Source: Cynocephalus volans (lineage: Eukaryota > Chordata > Mammalia > Dermoptera > Cynocephalidae). From it: a stretch of DNA of 64,000 nt. The DNA lies in the NCBI RefSeq assembly GCF_027409185.1, contig NC_084462.1:17273577-17337576 (forward strand), written 5' to 3'. Of this stretch, positions 1 to 10,850 are shown in pieces (the stretch's first letter is position 1; every line of letters begins with the position of its first letter). Position numbers and translations under genes: made by a program. The notes beneath the pieces are model-generated. The model was given only the letters and a program-made list of their open reading frames with translations. It searched no databases and was not told the DNA's origin.

Positions 1-189
1 TACAACAAAGCCTTCCTGTGTTACACCCTGAAGGGGACGGCATGCTGGCTGGACAATTCCAGTGCTCATGCTCCCAGACAGTTTGAGTTTTATCCTCAAT
101 TAAATGAACAAACTGTTCGTGAGTTCATTAGTGAGTGCACTGCTGAGCACCAGACCTACTCTTGGGGTGTTAACAAAGCAGACCTCTAA
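1..189 (+). pseudogene. Unidentified open frame at the window edge, possible retrocopy fragment
   Basis: Frame 1 is open from the first base of the window to a TAA at 187-189, giving 62 codons without a start inside the window. The peptide has protein-like composition (Trp, Cys and charged residues spread through it, and a segment QFEFYPQLNEQTVREF) rather than simple repeats. It lies in MAD1L1 intron sequence on the strand opposite to MAD1L1, so it is not a MAD1L1 exon. I do not recognise the family. No poly-A tail is evident after the stop. It may be the 3' end of a processed pseudogene or chance coding; the 5' part is outside the window. Confidence 0.3.
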
Positions 190-391
190 GCCAAGACAGT
201 ACAAGGCCAGACCCTGGCCTCTAGCTGTTGTCCCAGAATGATGAATGCCTACAATGACATCTGGAAGACAGCCAACTGGCCTCTAGGCTGAGCTACTACT
301 GATTTGCCTCAACTATATGGAATTTGAATAGGCCCTACCTGAGCTCAAGTGTCTTTACCCAGAAACCCCCATCCCGGCATATGCCACTTAC

Positions 392-554
392 CTGCATGCT
401 CTGCTGGTACTGCATCTGCAGAGAACCTGGGGCAGAGGTGGAAATATCCGGTCCAGATCCTCCCTCCACTCGCTGAGAAATGAAGTTGTTCAAAGACCTC
501 AGAGTGGATAAGACAGTGGTGTTTTCCCCCAGGTCTTCCATGGCCACTTTCCTT
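392..554 (-). CDS. MAD1L1: MAD1L1 first coding exon (residues 1-50)
   Basis: The ATG is the reverse complement of 539-541. The 50 codons begin [20 protein letters not shown] and end at QQSMQ, which from memory is nearly identical to the N terminus of human MAD1. The splice acceptor AG is at 555-556 (reverse complement), preceded by a pyrimidine-rich tract. The donor reads CAG|gtaagt, with GT at 390-391. Thirteen bases of 5'UTR precede the ATG inside this exon. The exon ends in phase 0. It encodes the N-terminal lead-in to the coiled coil. I see no frameshift or stop. Confidence 0.95.
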
Positions 555-944
555 CTGAGAGAAGACAGAAGAAGGGTTACAGCCAGCCTTTCCACACACT
601 ATCACCTGTCACAGTAAGAGATGCCTCTGGACAGGCTCCCACTCCCCTAGTCCACTCGAATTCACAGGCTAATCTTCTCTGGAAACACCCTCACAGACAC
701 ACGCAAAAATAATGGTTTTTTCTAGGCATTCCTTAATCCAGTCCAGTTGACACCTAAAATTAACCATTACAAGCACTCACAAAAAGTGTGGCCTCTGGGA
801 ATCAGAAACAAAGTGGCAATAAAGATGATAATGACCACAGAAATACTAATTATCACTGTATATCAATATTGACATTAGTATTACTACTGTTTTCAACCAG
901 GTCAAAAAGAAAGGTTTTTGAAATTTACCAAGCACCTAGACTTC

Positions 945-1250
945 TTGAGCCTCAGTTTCTTCATCTGTAAACTAATGATAGTAAAGCCCACTTTGCAAAG
1001 CTGTTGAGGATTACCTTCAATGCCCATAAAAAGACTTCAAATAGTAGACGGTACAACTGTAGCCACATACTTTGACTTGTACTCAGCTTGTAATTTTATA
1101 TACAACAGCTCAATCTTCACAACGGGTTGGTGAATTAGGTCCTTTTACACAGATTTTAAAGATGATGAAACTGGAGGCTTCAAAAAGTTACAGAACTGAG
1201 ATTGGAACCTGGGTCTGTCTGACTCTAAAGGCAGCATGCAATCCACAAGC
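945..1250. repeat. MIR-like SINE fragments
   Basis: The stretch 950-1030 contains the MIR hallmark 'cctcagtttcttcatctgta'. The stretch 1100-1250 resembles the MIR core, with 'gatgatgaaactggaggc' followed by a tRNA-like 'gattggaacctgggtctg'. Both are old and divergent. Confidence 0.6.
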
Positions 1251-2263
1251 CAACATATGAAAGGGCTGAAGACAAATAGCAGCAAAGAACCTTGCATCCC
1301 CAAAACCTGTCCTTATTACGGTCTCACACCAGGCCAGCCCACCAGCCAAAAGGTGTGGAACATCTCTGGCACATTTAACAGCCAAAATGTGTAAACGTGT
1401 ACACTCCTACAGGTGCATACTGCTGCTCCCATTAGGAAGAGTTGGCTCTCACTGATTTCCCCTAAGTATTATATTGAAAATACACTCTCCTACACATCCC
1501 CAAAAAAGAAAGTGAGGAATCTTAGGTCGCCTCTGAATCTCCCATTTAACAAGAACCTTGGCCTGGTGCAAGCAGAGTCCTTGTCCTCTCTGGCCATGGT
1601 TTCCACCCCTCTCATTCAAACCACAACGGAACAACGGATTGAAAGAGAGGACAGTGGAGGATACAGGCCTGCAGGGCGGGAGTCTCTAGAAGCCCAAACC
1701 CTTCCATTTGCCAAGATCAGACCAGGGCCACACTTCCCATAACATGATGGAAAATTTAGCCAATACATCCTCTTCTTAAGATGCCATTCCCTGTAAGAAC
1801 TGATGCATTCAATAAACTAGAATGAAAAAAAAACACCTACATTTTCAACCACCTGGCACTAGGCTGCTCCATAAAGCATGTGATAAGGCGCCAGCTCAAA
1901 CTCCATCCTCTTTACCCAAGGGACTCAAACCTTCCAGCCACTGAACTCCAACTGCTCTTAACAGAATCCCTGAGCTGGAACTGTCAGTCACAATCTCTGA
2001 GTTGACACTGCTTCTCAGCAAAAGGGATGGCTTCGGAAACCTAAAGAAATGACCAAGATGCTCACCAACTTGCAATGCCACTTCACACCACCCTGGTCAC
2101 CATCATGTGGCCTGGTAAGTTCGCCACACACCTTTTCTGCTTTCTCCAAACTCAAACTAGCCAGGAAAGGCAAGCTCCCACTTCACTAGCTACAAGCAGT
2201 GTGACTTTGGGCAGACAGCATTCTATCTCTGACAGCTGCTTTCCTCCATAATAAAATGGAAGT

Positions 2264-2668
2264 GCGGTTGACCCTTGAATTGTGGGGGTCCACTCACATG
2301 TAGATTTTTTTCAATAAATATATGTATGGTACTGTACATGCATTTCCTCTTCCTTCTGACTTTCTTAATATTTTCTCTTTTCTAGCTTACCTTATTGTAA
2401 GACTACAGTATACAACATGAGGGCACTTCAAAAAGTCCATGGAAAGATTCGTATTATCTTTTAATTCTATTTTTCCACGAGCTTTTCGAAACACTCTCAT
2501 ACACATAACATACAAAATATGTATTAATTCACTATATGACCGATAAGTCTTCCCGTCAACAGTAGGCTATTAGTAGTCGAAATTTTGAGGAGTCAAAACT
2601 TACTCGCGGATTTTCGACTGCGCGGGGGGCAGCGCCCCTAATTCCCGCCTTGTTCAAGGGTCAACTGT
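2264..2668. mobile_element. Tigger-type (pogo) non-autonomous DNA transposon
   Basis: The ends are inverted copies: GGTTGACCCTTGAA near 2265 and TTCAAGGGTCAACT near 2653. The interior has the familiar 'cagtaggctattagtag' and 'attttcgactgcgcg' segments of mammalian Tigger-derived elements. It is about 405 bp long including a nested 82 bp insertion at 2418-2499. There is no transposase frame. Confidence 0.75.
2418..2499. mobile_element. 82 bp terminal-inverted-repeat element nested in the Tigger copy
   Basis: It starts TGAGGGCACTTCAAAAAG and ends with the inverse, CTTTTCGAAACACTCTCA, giving imperfect inverted repeats over roughly 30 bases each side. It interrupts the otherwise continuous Tigger sequence between 'cagtatacaaca' and 'tacacataacatac'. 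The size, inverted repeats and TA-rich flanks suggest a mariner/Tc1-type MITE; the exact family is not certain. Confidence 0.55.
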
Positions 2669-2689
2669 AGCGACAACTACCACGCTTAG

Positions 2690-3620
2690 CTCCAGTGAAG
2701 AAATGCGGGCGGCAGAGCTCGGTCAACTCTGAAGGGCGGTGCTCCAGGAAGGAGCAGATGGCCCAAAGGAGCCGCTTCCCGAGAGCCGGGTCAGGGAGAC
2801 AGAGGGGTAGGAAGCCCTGTCCTGTGGTCAGGACAGCGCCTGGCCTCGCGGCCACCGGCCACCTCTGCTTTGCTGCAAGCTGGTCAGCTCCAGCTGCTCC
2901 TCCCGGAGGGACTGCCTCCTTCCACTGGATGCTCAGGAAGCAGGGGCGCCGCGCCCACCCCAGGCCAGCGAAGAGCCGACGGACCGGAGATCCGGGGGGT
3001 CTCCAGGACGAGACGCCGCCGGGCAGACCCCAGGTCAGTGAGGGGCAGACAAGGGAGGAAGGGACAGAGACCTCGCCTGGAGGGAGATGGAGGGCGGAGA
3101 GAAAGAGGTCTCCAGACCGAAGCGCCGGCAGAGCCAGGCGAGGGCGGCTGGGGGCGCGGCTGGACCTCCGGAGTGGGCTGGGGGTAGCGGCCGCGCCCAG
3201 ACCTCCGCGCCGGCGCCCAAGGGGGCGCCAACAGAGTACGCGGGGATCGTGGGGTCAGGAGAAGAGAGTAGCGCCCCTGCCCATCCTCGGGGGGTAGACC
3301 CCGGCTGCCAGGCCCTCACCTCAGCCACCAGCCGCTCACTTCATTCGCAGCCGCCAGCAGACGCCGCTCAGATCTCCCTCCGCGCCGTCCGCGCCCACCT
3401 ATCGCGAGACTCGCGCCTGCGCTCTCGCGAGACCTGGGTGGAAACCGTCCGTAAAGAATCGAGTAGGCGCACCGATCGGTCTTCGGTGCTCCGCGTCCGT
3501 ACTCAGAGCCACCCACCCGCGGGAGACCACCCCACGGAAAGTACGAGGAGCCAAAGGCCGGACCCTGGCACAGTCATAGTGCCCCTGCCCCGCGCAGAAC
3601 GCTCTTCCACTAAGGCTATT
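2690..3620. promoter_or_regulatory. MAD1L1: CpG island, MAD1L1 promoter
   Basis: This roughly 900 bp stretch is GC-rich and dense in CpG, unlike its A/T-rich surroundings. It contains a perfect TCTCGCGAGA palindrome at 3423-3432 and a second core TCGCGAGA at 3402-3409, a known CpG-promoter element. A usable minus-strand donor CTGAG|gtgagg (GT at 3318-3319) lies just downstream and probably ends the untranslated first exon. Long open frames on both strands here are by-products of high GC content. The exact start site cannot be read from sequence. Confidence 0.75.
3320..3400 (-). other. MAD1L1: Probable MAD1L1 untranslated first exon
   Basis: The minus-strand donor at 3318-3319 fits the consensus (CTGAG|gtgagg) and lies in the CpG island just downstream of the paired TCGCGAGA motifs. 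The right boundary (start site) is approximate. A second possible donor, GAATGAA|gtgagc, lies at about 3337-3338. Confidence 0.4.
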
Positions 3621-5262
3621 GCCTCGCGCCGTAATGTGTGGAATAGCACCGCCCAAAGGTCGCCTCTTCCCGACAAACTTTTTCACTCTTGATTCTTCTC
3701 TCAACTTTAATACTATTTGCTTGAATTAATACGTTTTCGGCTTTTCTCTGGGCCCACCGGAAGTGCAAAGTATTTATGCTACTAGGCAGTCCTCCCAATG
3801 TCTGCACGACCTCGGAGCGTGGTGCCCTTGACTGGGTGCCCTGTTCTCTACGGTGCTGCATCCTGTAGGGTGAAGATCAGGTCAGTCCTGAATTATGGTA
3901 AACTTTGTCTATGCTTTAACGTGGATCCTTTCCCAAGAACAAAGTATGTGCCATCAGAAAACCCCTGAATTATAGTAACCTGTCTATCATTTAACACGGA
4001 GCCTTCCCAAGAGTGTGTCTTACTCATTTTCAAATTCTCCTCCTCTCCTCCCCCCATTGCTCCAGCCCCTGGCTTTTCGCTAAGAAGATGCTGTTCCCAA
4101 GGTTCTGCGCTGACCTTTCCTCTTCCAGAGGACAAAAGACTTCCAAATTTGTGTGCCTGGGGAATCAAATGGGATGGGACAGGAATGTGGTTGAGGTAGG
4201 GCAGGAGATTCTCTGGACTTAACTACTTGATTGCAACCAAAAATAAAATGAAAAGTAAAAAATATCTGATCAGCAGCATACTTTGTGGAGCTGGACCAAG
4301 CCCTAGGGCCATCATGGACATTCCCGGGCTTCTAGTCTTTCTCCCACTGGACCTTGGAATTTAAACATATTTACAGTCAATAATCTCTCTTCTCGAGGGA
4401 TAAGTATGCCTCCAGGAAATGGCTTTGAAGAAACCACTTGACTTTTTTTTAACAAAACACACTTTGAAAGTATGAAAATCCCTTAAAATAATGCAATCTA
4501 TATTCTTTTATAAAGCTGCATTGGGTTCCTGGAAGAGTAAAAGAAAATAAATGAACACACCACATCACTGCTTGCTTTCACAATTACCTTTATGGTCTTG
4601 GGAGCCTGGAGTATTACAGCAATATCTATTTCCGACAAAAGCAAAGCACACCCACCCTGTGCATAAATTCATACCAAATGTCTTCCCTAACTGCTCTGGG
4701 AACTCTTGCTGCCTGAAGAATGGATACATTTCCAGATTATACACCAGAGAAATGGAAATTAACCCCCAGATGGGAATTTCTGATTTTTCTACTTTATATC
4801 CAGCCAAAATAACAACTGGAAACCTGGGTATTATGTTGTTAAAGCAACAGTGGAAAACCTGTTTCTCTGTAATATCCTAACAGTCTAAGACAGGGAAGTT
4901 ACAGAAAGGCCCATGTGGGTATATCCATTTCTGCCTCAGCAAATTTCTTTTTTTCCTTCCTCAGTCTGACTCTTCATCCTTCAATCTTTACTTATCTCCC
5001 TCTCCTGATAACTTTCTTTTCACAAATTATGATATAGACGACTATTTTTTTTTATCATTTTTCATGGTCTTTGAATATAGTTTTGTCATGTCCTCTTGGT
5101 GTTTTTTTTTTTTTTTTTTTTTTAAAGAGTTTCTCCACTTATCCTGCTGCATCTCCCAGATTAGAGCTTGGCTCTCCCCAGCTACTCTTCAGGAAAGAGC
5201 TCAGGCTACACGGGTAGTTAAAAACAACCTAAGAACCCCTATGAAAATGGCAGAAGAAATGC
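3621..5262. other. MAD1L1-MRM2 intergenic stretch and MRM2 3' side
   Basis: This runs from the edge of the CpG island to the MRM2 stop. It should include the MRM2 3'UTR next to 5262, but no convincing minus-strand AATAAA (plus TTTATT) was found, so the transcript end is not placed. A T run of about 23 bases lies at 5101-5123. No other gene was recognised; reading frames at 4013-4222 and 4551-4880 lack recognisable protein features. Confidence 0.5.
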
Positions 5263-5736
<474 letters not shown>

Positions 5737-6964
5737 TTACACTCTGAATTCTTTCCACAAAAATATATGCAACAAAATGATAAAAGTAAACCATCAGGAC
5801 CAAGGTAAAGAGGTAATGTGCAAATATGTGGGACACAGGCTTTTTCCCACTGTCTATACATCCTATAGAGACACGTGGTGGGGGACTGGTGGTCCTTCAC
5901 TCTACATCTGAGGAAACTGTGGCCCAGGCAGGAAGTTACTGTCCTAAAGCCACAGAGTGACAGGCAGACCTGGGGCATACCCCAGAACTTCTGATTCCAA
6001 CTCTGATATAATTTCACTACCCAAGTTTCCTGCTCTGTGAAAGGGTTCTTATCTCTGTATGTCTTTTTGATAAACTAAAATAGAAAATGACATTCTAGTA
6101 CATAAAGTGCCTCTGGATTGAATCAATAAGTCCATCTTCCAGCTCAATCCAATTCCTTTCACCGTAGAAACTATTGGAAACAAGCCAAGAGATGGGGGAA
6201 ATGGACATACAACATGAGGTATAAAGATTGATTATCTTGCCCATATTTGAGTAATACTAGTTATAAAATTAAAAAGATGCCACTGTTTCACCTTACCTAA
6301 AACAAGAATTCCTGCCTACAACTGATCTCGGTCCCCCTCTCCTCACACTGGACCTACATTCGAAGCCCTCCCTTTTTAAGTCTGGTGCCCCATCTCTGTC
6401 AGTCCCCTACACTGAGGGTTGATAAGGGTTGATAAGTTAAGGGTACAGTCACAGATTTTCTAGTTCAGTCTGCTTAATAAAAGGGCTGTTCCACTGGCGG
6501 GGGCACGGGGGAATATAGGCGGGGAATGTGTGTTTTACTTCTAGCTAAAAATTGGAAGTCCAGGTATTTTGAGAAGTATCTCATTTTTCAAAGGTGAAAA
6601 CTCTCAAATTTCAGCCCAGCACAGTGGGACACCTCACATGTCATTTTACACTCGAGGTTTCTTTAACATCTCCATGTATTACAACTTTAGAAGTTTCCAC
6701 TGAAGCCAAATGGCTTTGGCTGCATTTTTGCAGCTTCTGGGAAGAAAAGCACACTCAGATGACACACACGCTCTCTGCTTCTGTCACGTCTTCCAATAAG
6801 TCCAATGGGCCATTTTCCTGCCTCCTAAAGAGCAATTAGGGGAACATGAACCACTAAAATCAGTTATTAAGAGGTCTCAGTGGTGATAGAACCAATGGTG
6901 GGAAAAAGAATGGAAGTTTCTGACACAAATTCATTCATTTAGTCTGTAAATTTTTTTCTTTTTC

Positions 6965-7053
6965 TTTTTTTTTTTTTTTGCAGCTGGATGGCATAGGGAT
7001 CCAAACCCATGACCTTAAAGTTATAACACTGTGCTCTAACCAAGTGAGCTAAT
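6965..7053 (-). mobile_element. Divergent tRNA-Ile-derived SINE (monomer)
   Basis: A T run is followed by 'gatccaaacccatgacctt' and 'gtgctctaaccaagtgagct', the reverse complement of the tRNA-like SINE head seen repeatedly in the window. It is more diverged than the others, so probably an older insertion. Confidence 0.7.
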
Positions 7054-7339
7054 CTGAGTACATACATATTTTTTTGAGCTAAAAAATAAAAATAAAAAAA
7101 GTGCTGTTCTAAAGCTCATGAGGGATCCCAGCCATAGGTATAGGCAGTGGCCACCCAACAAACCAGTAGTGAGGCGATGTCTGAATCCAGGGGACCAGCA
7201 CACCCATGTCTAAACTTTCAGAAAGTCATTAAACTCCTCTATGCCTCAACTTTCTCACCAGGAAAATGGACACAAATATCCCTACTTTAAGGTATTTGGG
7301 AGAGCTTTTTACAAAAAGCCAATGCAAACAGGTACCCTG

Positions 7340-7525
7340 AATTTATGGCAGGAAATATAAATGGCAAGGATATTCACCACAGATATTCACACATTGTATA
7401 TACTAACAATAAAACCCAAACAACCTTGATGCCCAGAATTACGGAACTAGTTAAACAACCCACAGTACAACCATTATATGGAATACTATGCCGCTGTTTA
7501 AAATGATGACATAGCTTTTCTAAGT
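7340..7525 (+). mobile_element. L1 (LINE-1) 3'-end fragment
   Basis: The text 'caaccttgatgcccag...ttatatggaatactatgccgctg' is the diverged ORF2-end segment typical of old mammalian L1 copies. Confidence 0.55.
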
Positions 7526-7590
7526 TGTATGAGTGGTTGATTTGCCTCTTTATTATTCAGGAAACCTTTTTATACAGAAAAGCTTAGTCA

Positions 7591-8208
<618 letters not shown>

Positions 8209-8285
8209 TTATAGAGATGGAGCACTGATACCCAAGACGGGAGGTGACCTGACAAGGCTATACAGCCAGAAAGCAGATGTCACAG

Positions 8286-8661
8286 GCTGTGTCCCCCAAA
8301 ATTCATGTGTTGAAGTCCTAATCCCCAGTATCTCAGAATGTAACCATAATTAGAGATAGGGTCTTTATAGAGATAATCAAGTTAAAACAAAGTCATTAGT
8401 TTGGGCACTAATCCAGTGTGACTGCTGCCCATATAAGGAAAGGAGATTAGGACACAGACACACATAGAGGGAAGACCGTGTGAAGACACAGCGAGAAGAC
8501 GGTCATCTACAAGCCAAGGACACAGGCCTCAGGACAAACCAATCCTGCCAAAACCTTGATCTTAGACTTCCAGCCTCCAAAACATAACGGAATAAATCTG
8601 GTGTTTAAGCCACCTGGCCTGTGGTACTTTTGTTATGGAAAGCCAAGCAAATTAATACAGT
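8286..8661 (+). mobile_element. MaLR solo LTR, MLT1-like
   Basis: It begins 'gtgtcccccaaaattcatgtg' and 'gaagtcctaatccccagta', and ends 'ggtacttttgttatgg...attaataca', with the polyadenylation-like 'aataaatctggtg' before the end. This matches the general MLT1 pattern. There is no internal region. Confidence 0.75.
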
Positions 8662-9489
8662 AGACATTTCTATCCTGTAATCAAGAAGTGTTTTTTTCTC
8701 CCTTGAAGGCTTCTTCAGAAGGAAAACTCAAACATCAGTGACAGTCACCTTGTTTATATCAACCAAAATTTTCCCAGTACTGGTTAACAGTACTGATAAA
8801 ATTAATGAAAGTAATATTCTTTTCTCACCTGGCAAAAATTTTTATTGGGCTCTGAGAGACTGCAAGAAAACGCCATGAGGACAGACTCTTGCCTTTGTTA
8901 CCTAGGACAATGGCTTCAGTGGCTAGAACAAGGCCTGGCCTGTCACATTTCTTAATAAAATTGAACTCAACCTGTATGAATGGTTAAAGGCCAATTTCCA
9001 AGATTCTTTTAACAATTTAGGCTTTTAACAGTTTATCGGCCACCCACAAGAGCTGGGCAGGCCAGGAGCTGTACATACCTCCCCCCATTTAACTCTCAGA
9101 ACAACCTTACAAAGTAAGTTCTATGTCCATTTTCCTAATTTAAAAAAATTTATTAACCTCAAGGCTACAAAGCCAAAGATCCTTCAATACCAAAGTGTGC
9201 TGACAAGATTTGAAGACAATGACTGGTGAATTATAAATCGCTATCTTCAAATAGCTTAAAGGGGCTCACGGGAAAATGGCACAGACTGGTCCTAGGCACC
9301 AGAACCAATTCCAGCGGTTGGGGAGGGGATGGACAGTGGAATGGCACAGGCCGACAATCCCCTGAATCTGCCTGATTGGGCCACTGACCACTCCAGCCCT
9401 ATCCCACACCCTGGATTCTAGCTACATGGGCCTCTTGTTTCTCAGAAGCCCTGTGACACATCCTTCAGGCCTGCGATCCTGCACCTTCA

Positions 9490-9620
9490 ATGCTTCCTCA
9501 CCCGCCCACCTGCATCTTGCTAAATGTCTCTACCTGCAGCCCTCTCGCCCACCCACCTGCCTCTCTCCAAAGGTCTCTACCTGCAGCCTCTTCATCCGCC
9601 CACCTGCCTCTCTCTAAAGG
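9490..9620. repeat. Short imperfect tandem repeat in MRM2 intron 1
   Basis: Three successive units share the pattern 'cgcccacctgc...ctctctacctgcagcc', spaced about 50-60 bases apart, near 9500, 9548 and 9597. They have diverged from one another. Confidence 0.5.
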
Positions 9621-9859
9621 TCTTACAGTTCCCTGCCTCCTCGGGGAGCCTCCGGTGACCGTGCGTGGTGGTTTAAGGTGCTTTTCTAATTGCCCTCACT
9701 GTGTCTGGGCGCTCAGCATCACGTCCCGAATGCCAAGACGGAGGTGGGACCAGCACGCCCTTTTCGGATGAGGACACTGGGGCCTCAACTACCCCCGCTT
9801 CCCCACATGCATGCTGCAGGTGCCCCATAAGTGCTTGCTGAGCGCACAGCTCCGCTCAC

Positions 9860-9867
9860 CCAGCCAT
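9860..9867 (-). CDS. MRM2: MRM2 coding exon 1 (8 coding bases)
   Basis: Only ATGGCTGG is coding. It is followed by the donor gtgag, with GT at 9858-9859. Joined to exon 2 it reads Met-Ala-Gly-Tyr-Leu, as in the human protein. The start codon lies about 90 bases from the NUDT1 exon 1 donor on the other strand. Confidence 0.9.
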
Positions 9868-9956
9868 AGTTGCCCGCCGCGCCTCCCGTCCGCGCTGCCG
9901 GAAGTGCCCGGCCTCACTTCCCACCCTAAGCCCCGCCTCCGGAAGTGGAGCCTCAG
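9868..9956. promoter_or_regulatory. Bidirectional MRM2/NUDT1 promoter
   Basis: Only 89 bases separate the MRM2 ATG (minus) from the NUDT1 exon 1 donor (plus). The interval is GC-rich and holds CCGGAAGTG at 9898-9906 and 9939-9947, plus the same core in inverse orientation (CACTTCC, 9915-9921). These are ETS-family (GABP-type) sites, common in divergent housekeeping promoters. A GC-box-like 'ccccgcctcc' lies at 9931-9940. There is no TATA box. Regulation by ETS factors is inferred from motifs only. Confidence 0.75.
9930..9956 (+). other. NUDT1: NUDT1 untranslated first exon (3' part)
   Basis: A consensus donor CCTCAG|gtaagg (GT at 9957-9958) sits immediately after the divergent promoter. No ATG follows in frame with the coding exon. 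The 5' boundary is approximate, and alternative untranslated exons, known for human NUDT1, could not be placed. Confidence 0.5.
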
Positions 9957-10549
9957 GTAAGGAAGACGCGCGCTCGAGGTAGAAGCCCGTGGGACCGTAG
10001 ATCGGGGCCGACTAGGGAGCAGGCGAGCGGGGTCTGCTGGGGGAACCAGAAGAGGGTGGCCACGGGAGACGGGCCCGGGAGAGACCAGGAGATCGGAGCA
10101 GAGGGGACCGGGGTGCGGCCCGCGCCGGGAGAGACCAGAGAATTGGGACCGGAGCGGAGGGGATCAGGGGAGGATGAGCCGTGGGCCTGGTGAGCTGGGC
10201 CAGGGGACCTGATGAGCGCGGGAGGGAGGAGCGGGGAACAGGGCCTGGTGGGCGGGAGTGGGGACCGGGTGTTCGGGATCCAGTATCAGGCATGGTCCCC
10301 TGGAGGGGGCGGCCGGGGAACCAGCATTTGCCAAGCGCCCAATGTATGTGGGTCTGAGCCCTGTGCTTTATGTATGTATATTGTCTCATTCAGCCCTAGT
10401 AAGGGACCTCAATTTACAGATGACCGAACTCAGGCCACCTGGCTAACAAGGGGGGCTGCCCAGCCCTGTTGCCAGCACCCTAGCCCCTAACATTAGGTAG
10501 CTCTGTGAAGACCCCTTCAATTGTACCACCTATTCACAGCTTCAGGAGC

Positions 10550-10805
10550 TGTGGGCGCAACTAGACTTTGGCATCCAGTAGACCCAGGTTTGATTACTGG
10601 CTCTGCTATTTGAACTTAGGTCAAACAGCATTTTTTTTTTTTTTTTTTAAGAATCCGAACCCGTGGCCTTGGTGATATCAGCACCGCACTCTCCCGAGTG
10701 AGCCACAGGCCGCCGCCAGTCAAACAGCCTTTTTGAGCTTCAATTCTCTCCTCTGAAAATGGGGAAAGCAAGTCTTAACAATCATGTAGTTGTTGGATCT
10801 ATGAA
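10550..10805 (+). repeat. MIR element interrupted by a younger SINE
   Basis: The left part 'gactttggcatccagtagac' and right part 'cttcaattctctcctctgaa' are the two halves of one MIR. They are separated by the insertion at 10630-10718. Confidence 0.65.
10630..10718 (-). mobile_element. tRNA-Ile-derived SINE, monomer, reverse orientation
   Basis: A T run is followed by 'gaatccgaacccgtggcctt' and 'gcactctcccgagtgagcc'. It is flanked by the target-site duplication GTCAAACAGC at 10620-10629 and 10719-10728. Confidence 0.85.
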
Positions 10806-10809
10806 ATAA

Positions 10810-10850
10810 CTTTTTTTTTTTTTTTTTTGGCGGTTGGCCGGTACAGGGAA
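10810..10850 (-). mobile_element. Truncated SINE remnant
   Basis: A T run is followed by 'ggcggttggccggtacaggg', the 3' end of the same SINE family in reverse. The tRNA-like head is missing. Confidence 0.6.

Larger units (their letters stand above)
555..3319 (-). other. MAD1L1: MAD1L1 intron 1
   Basis: Intron between the inferred noncoding first exon and the first coding exon. It holds MIR-like fragments near 945-1250, a Tigger-type DNA transposon with a nested small element at 2264-2668, and the 3' part of the promoter CpG island (from about 2690). No conserved coding segment was recognised in 1300-2250. Confidence 0.6.
392..3400 (-). other. MAD1L1: MAD1L1 gene, 5' portion (promoter to first coding exon)
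   Basis: This is the 5' end of the gene for MAD1, a long coiled-coil protein of the spindle assembly checkpoint that anchors MAD2 at unattached kinetochores and at nuclear pores. Only one coding exon lies inside the window (392-554). A likely untranslated first exon ends at 3320, followed by an intron of about 2.8 kb. The remainder, which is very large in human, continues off the left edge. The neighbour on the right, MRM2, is on the same strand, and its stop lies about 1.9 kb from this promoter. The gene order matches human 7p22.3, which supports orthology. Confidence 0.9.

Noticed and set aside
2695-3692. Two long open frames of about 200 codons in the CpG-rich region (plus strand).
   Set aside because: GC-rich DNA has few stop codons; overlapping frames are open on both strands, composition is Arg/Pro/Gly/Ala-rich, and no domain is recognisable. 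The region is better read as the MAD1L1 promoter.
9490-9620. CRISPR array.
   Set aside because: Three diverged pyrimidine-rich units without regular spacers in a mammalian intron; it is an ordinary tandem repeat.
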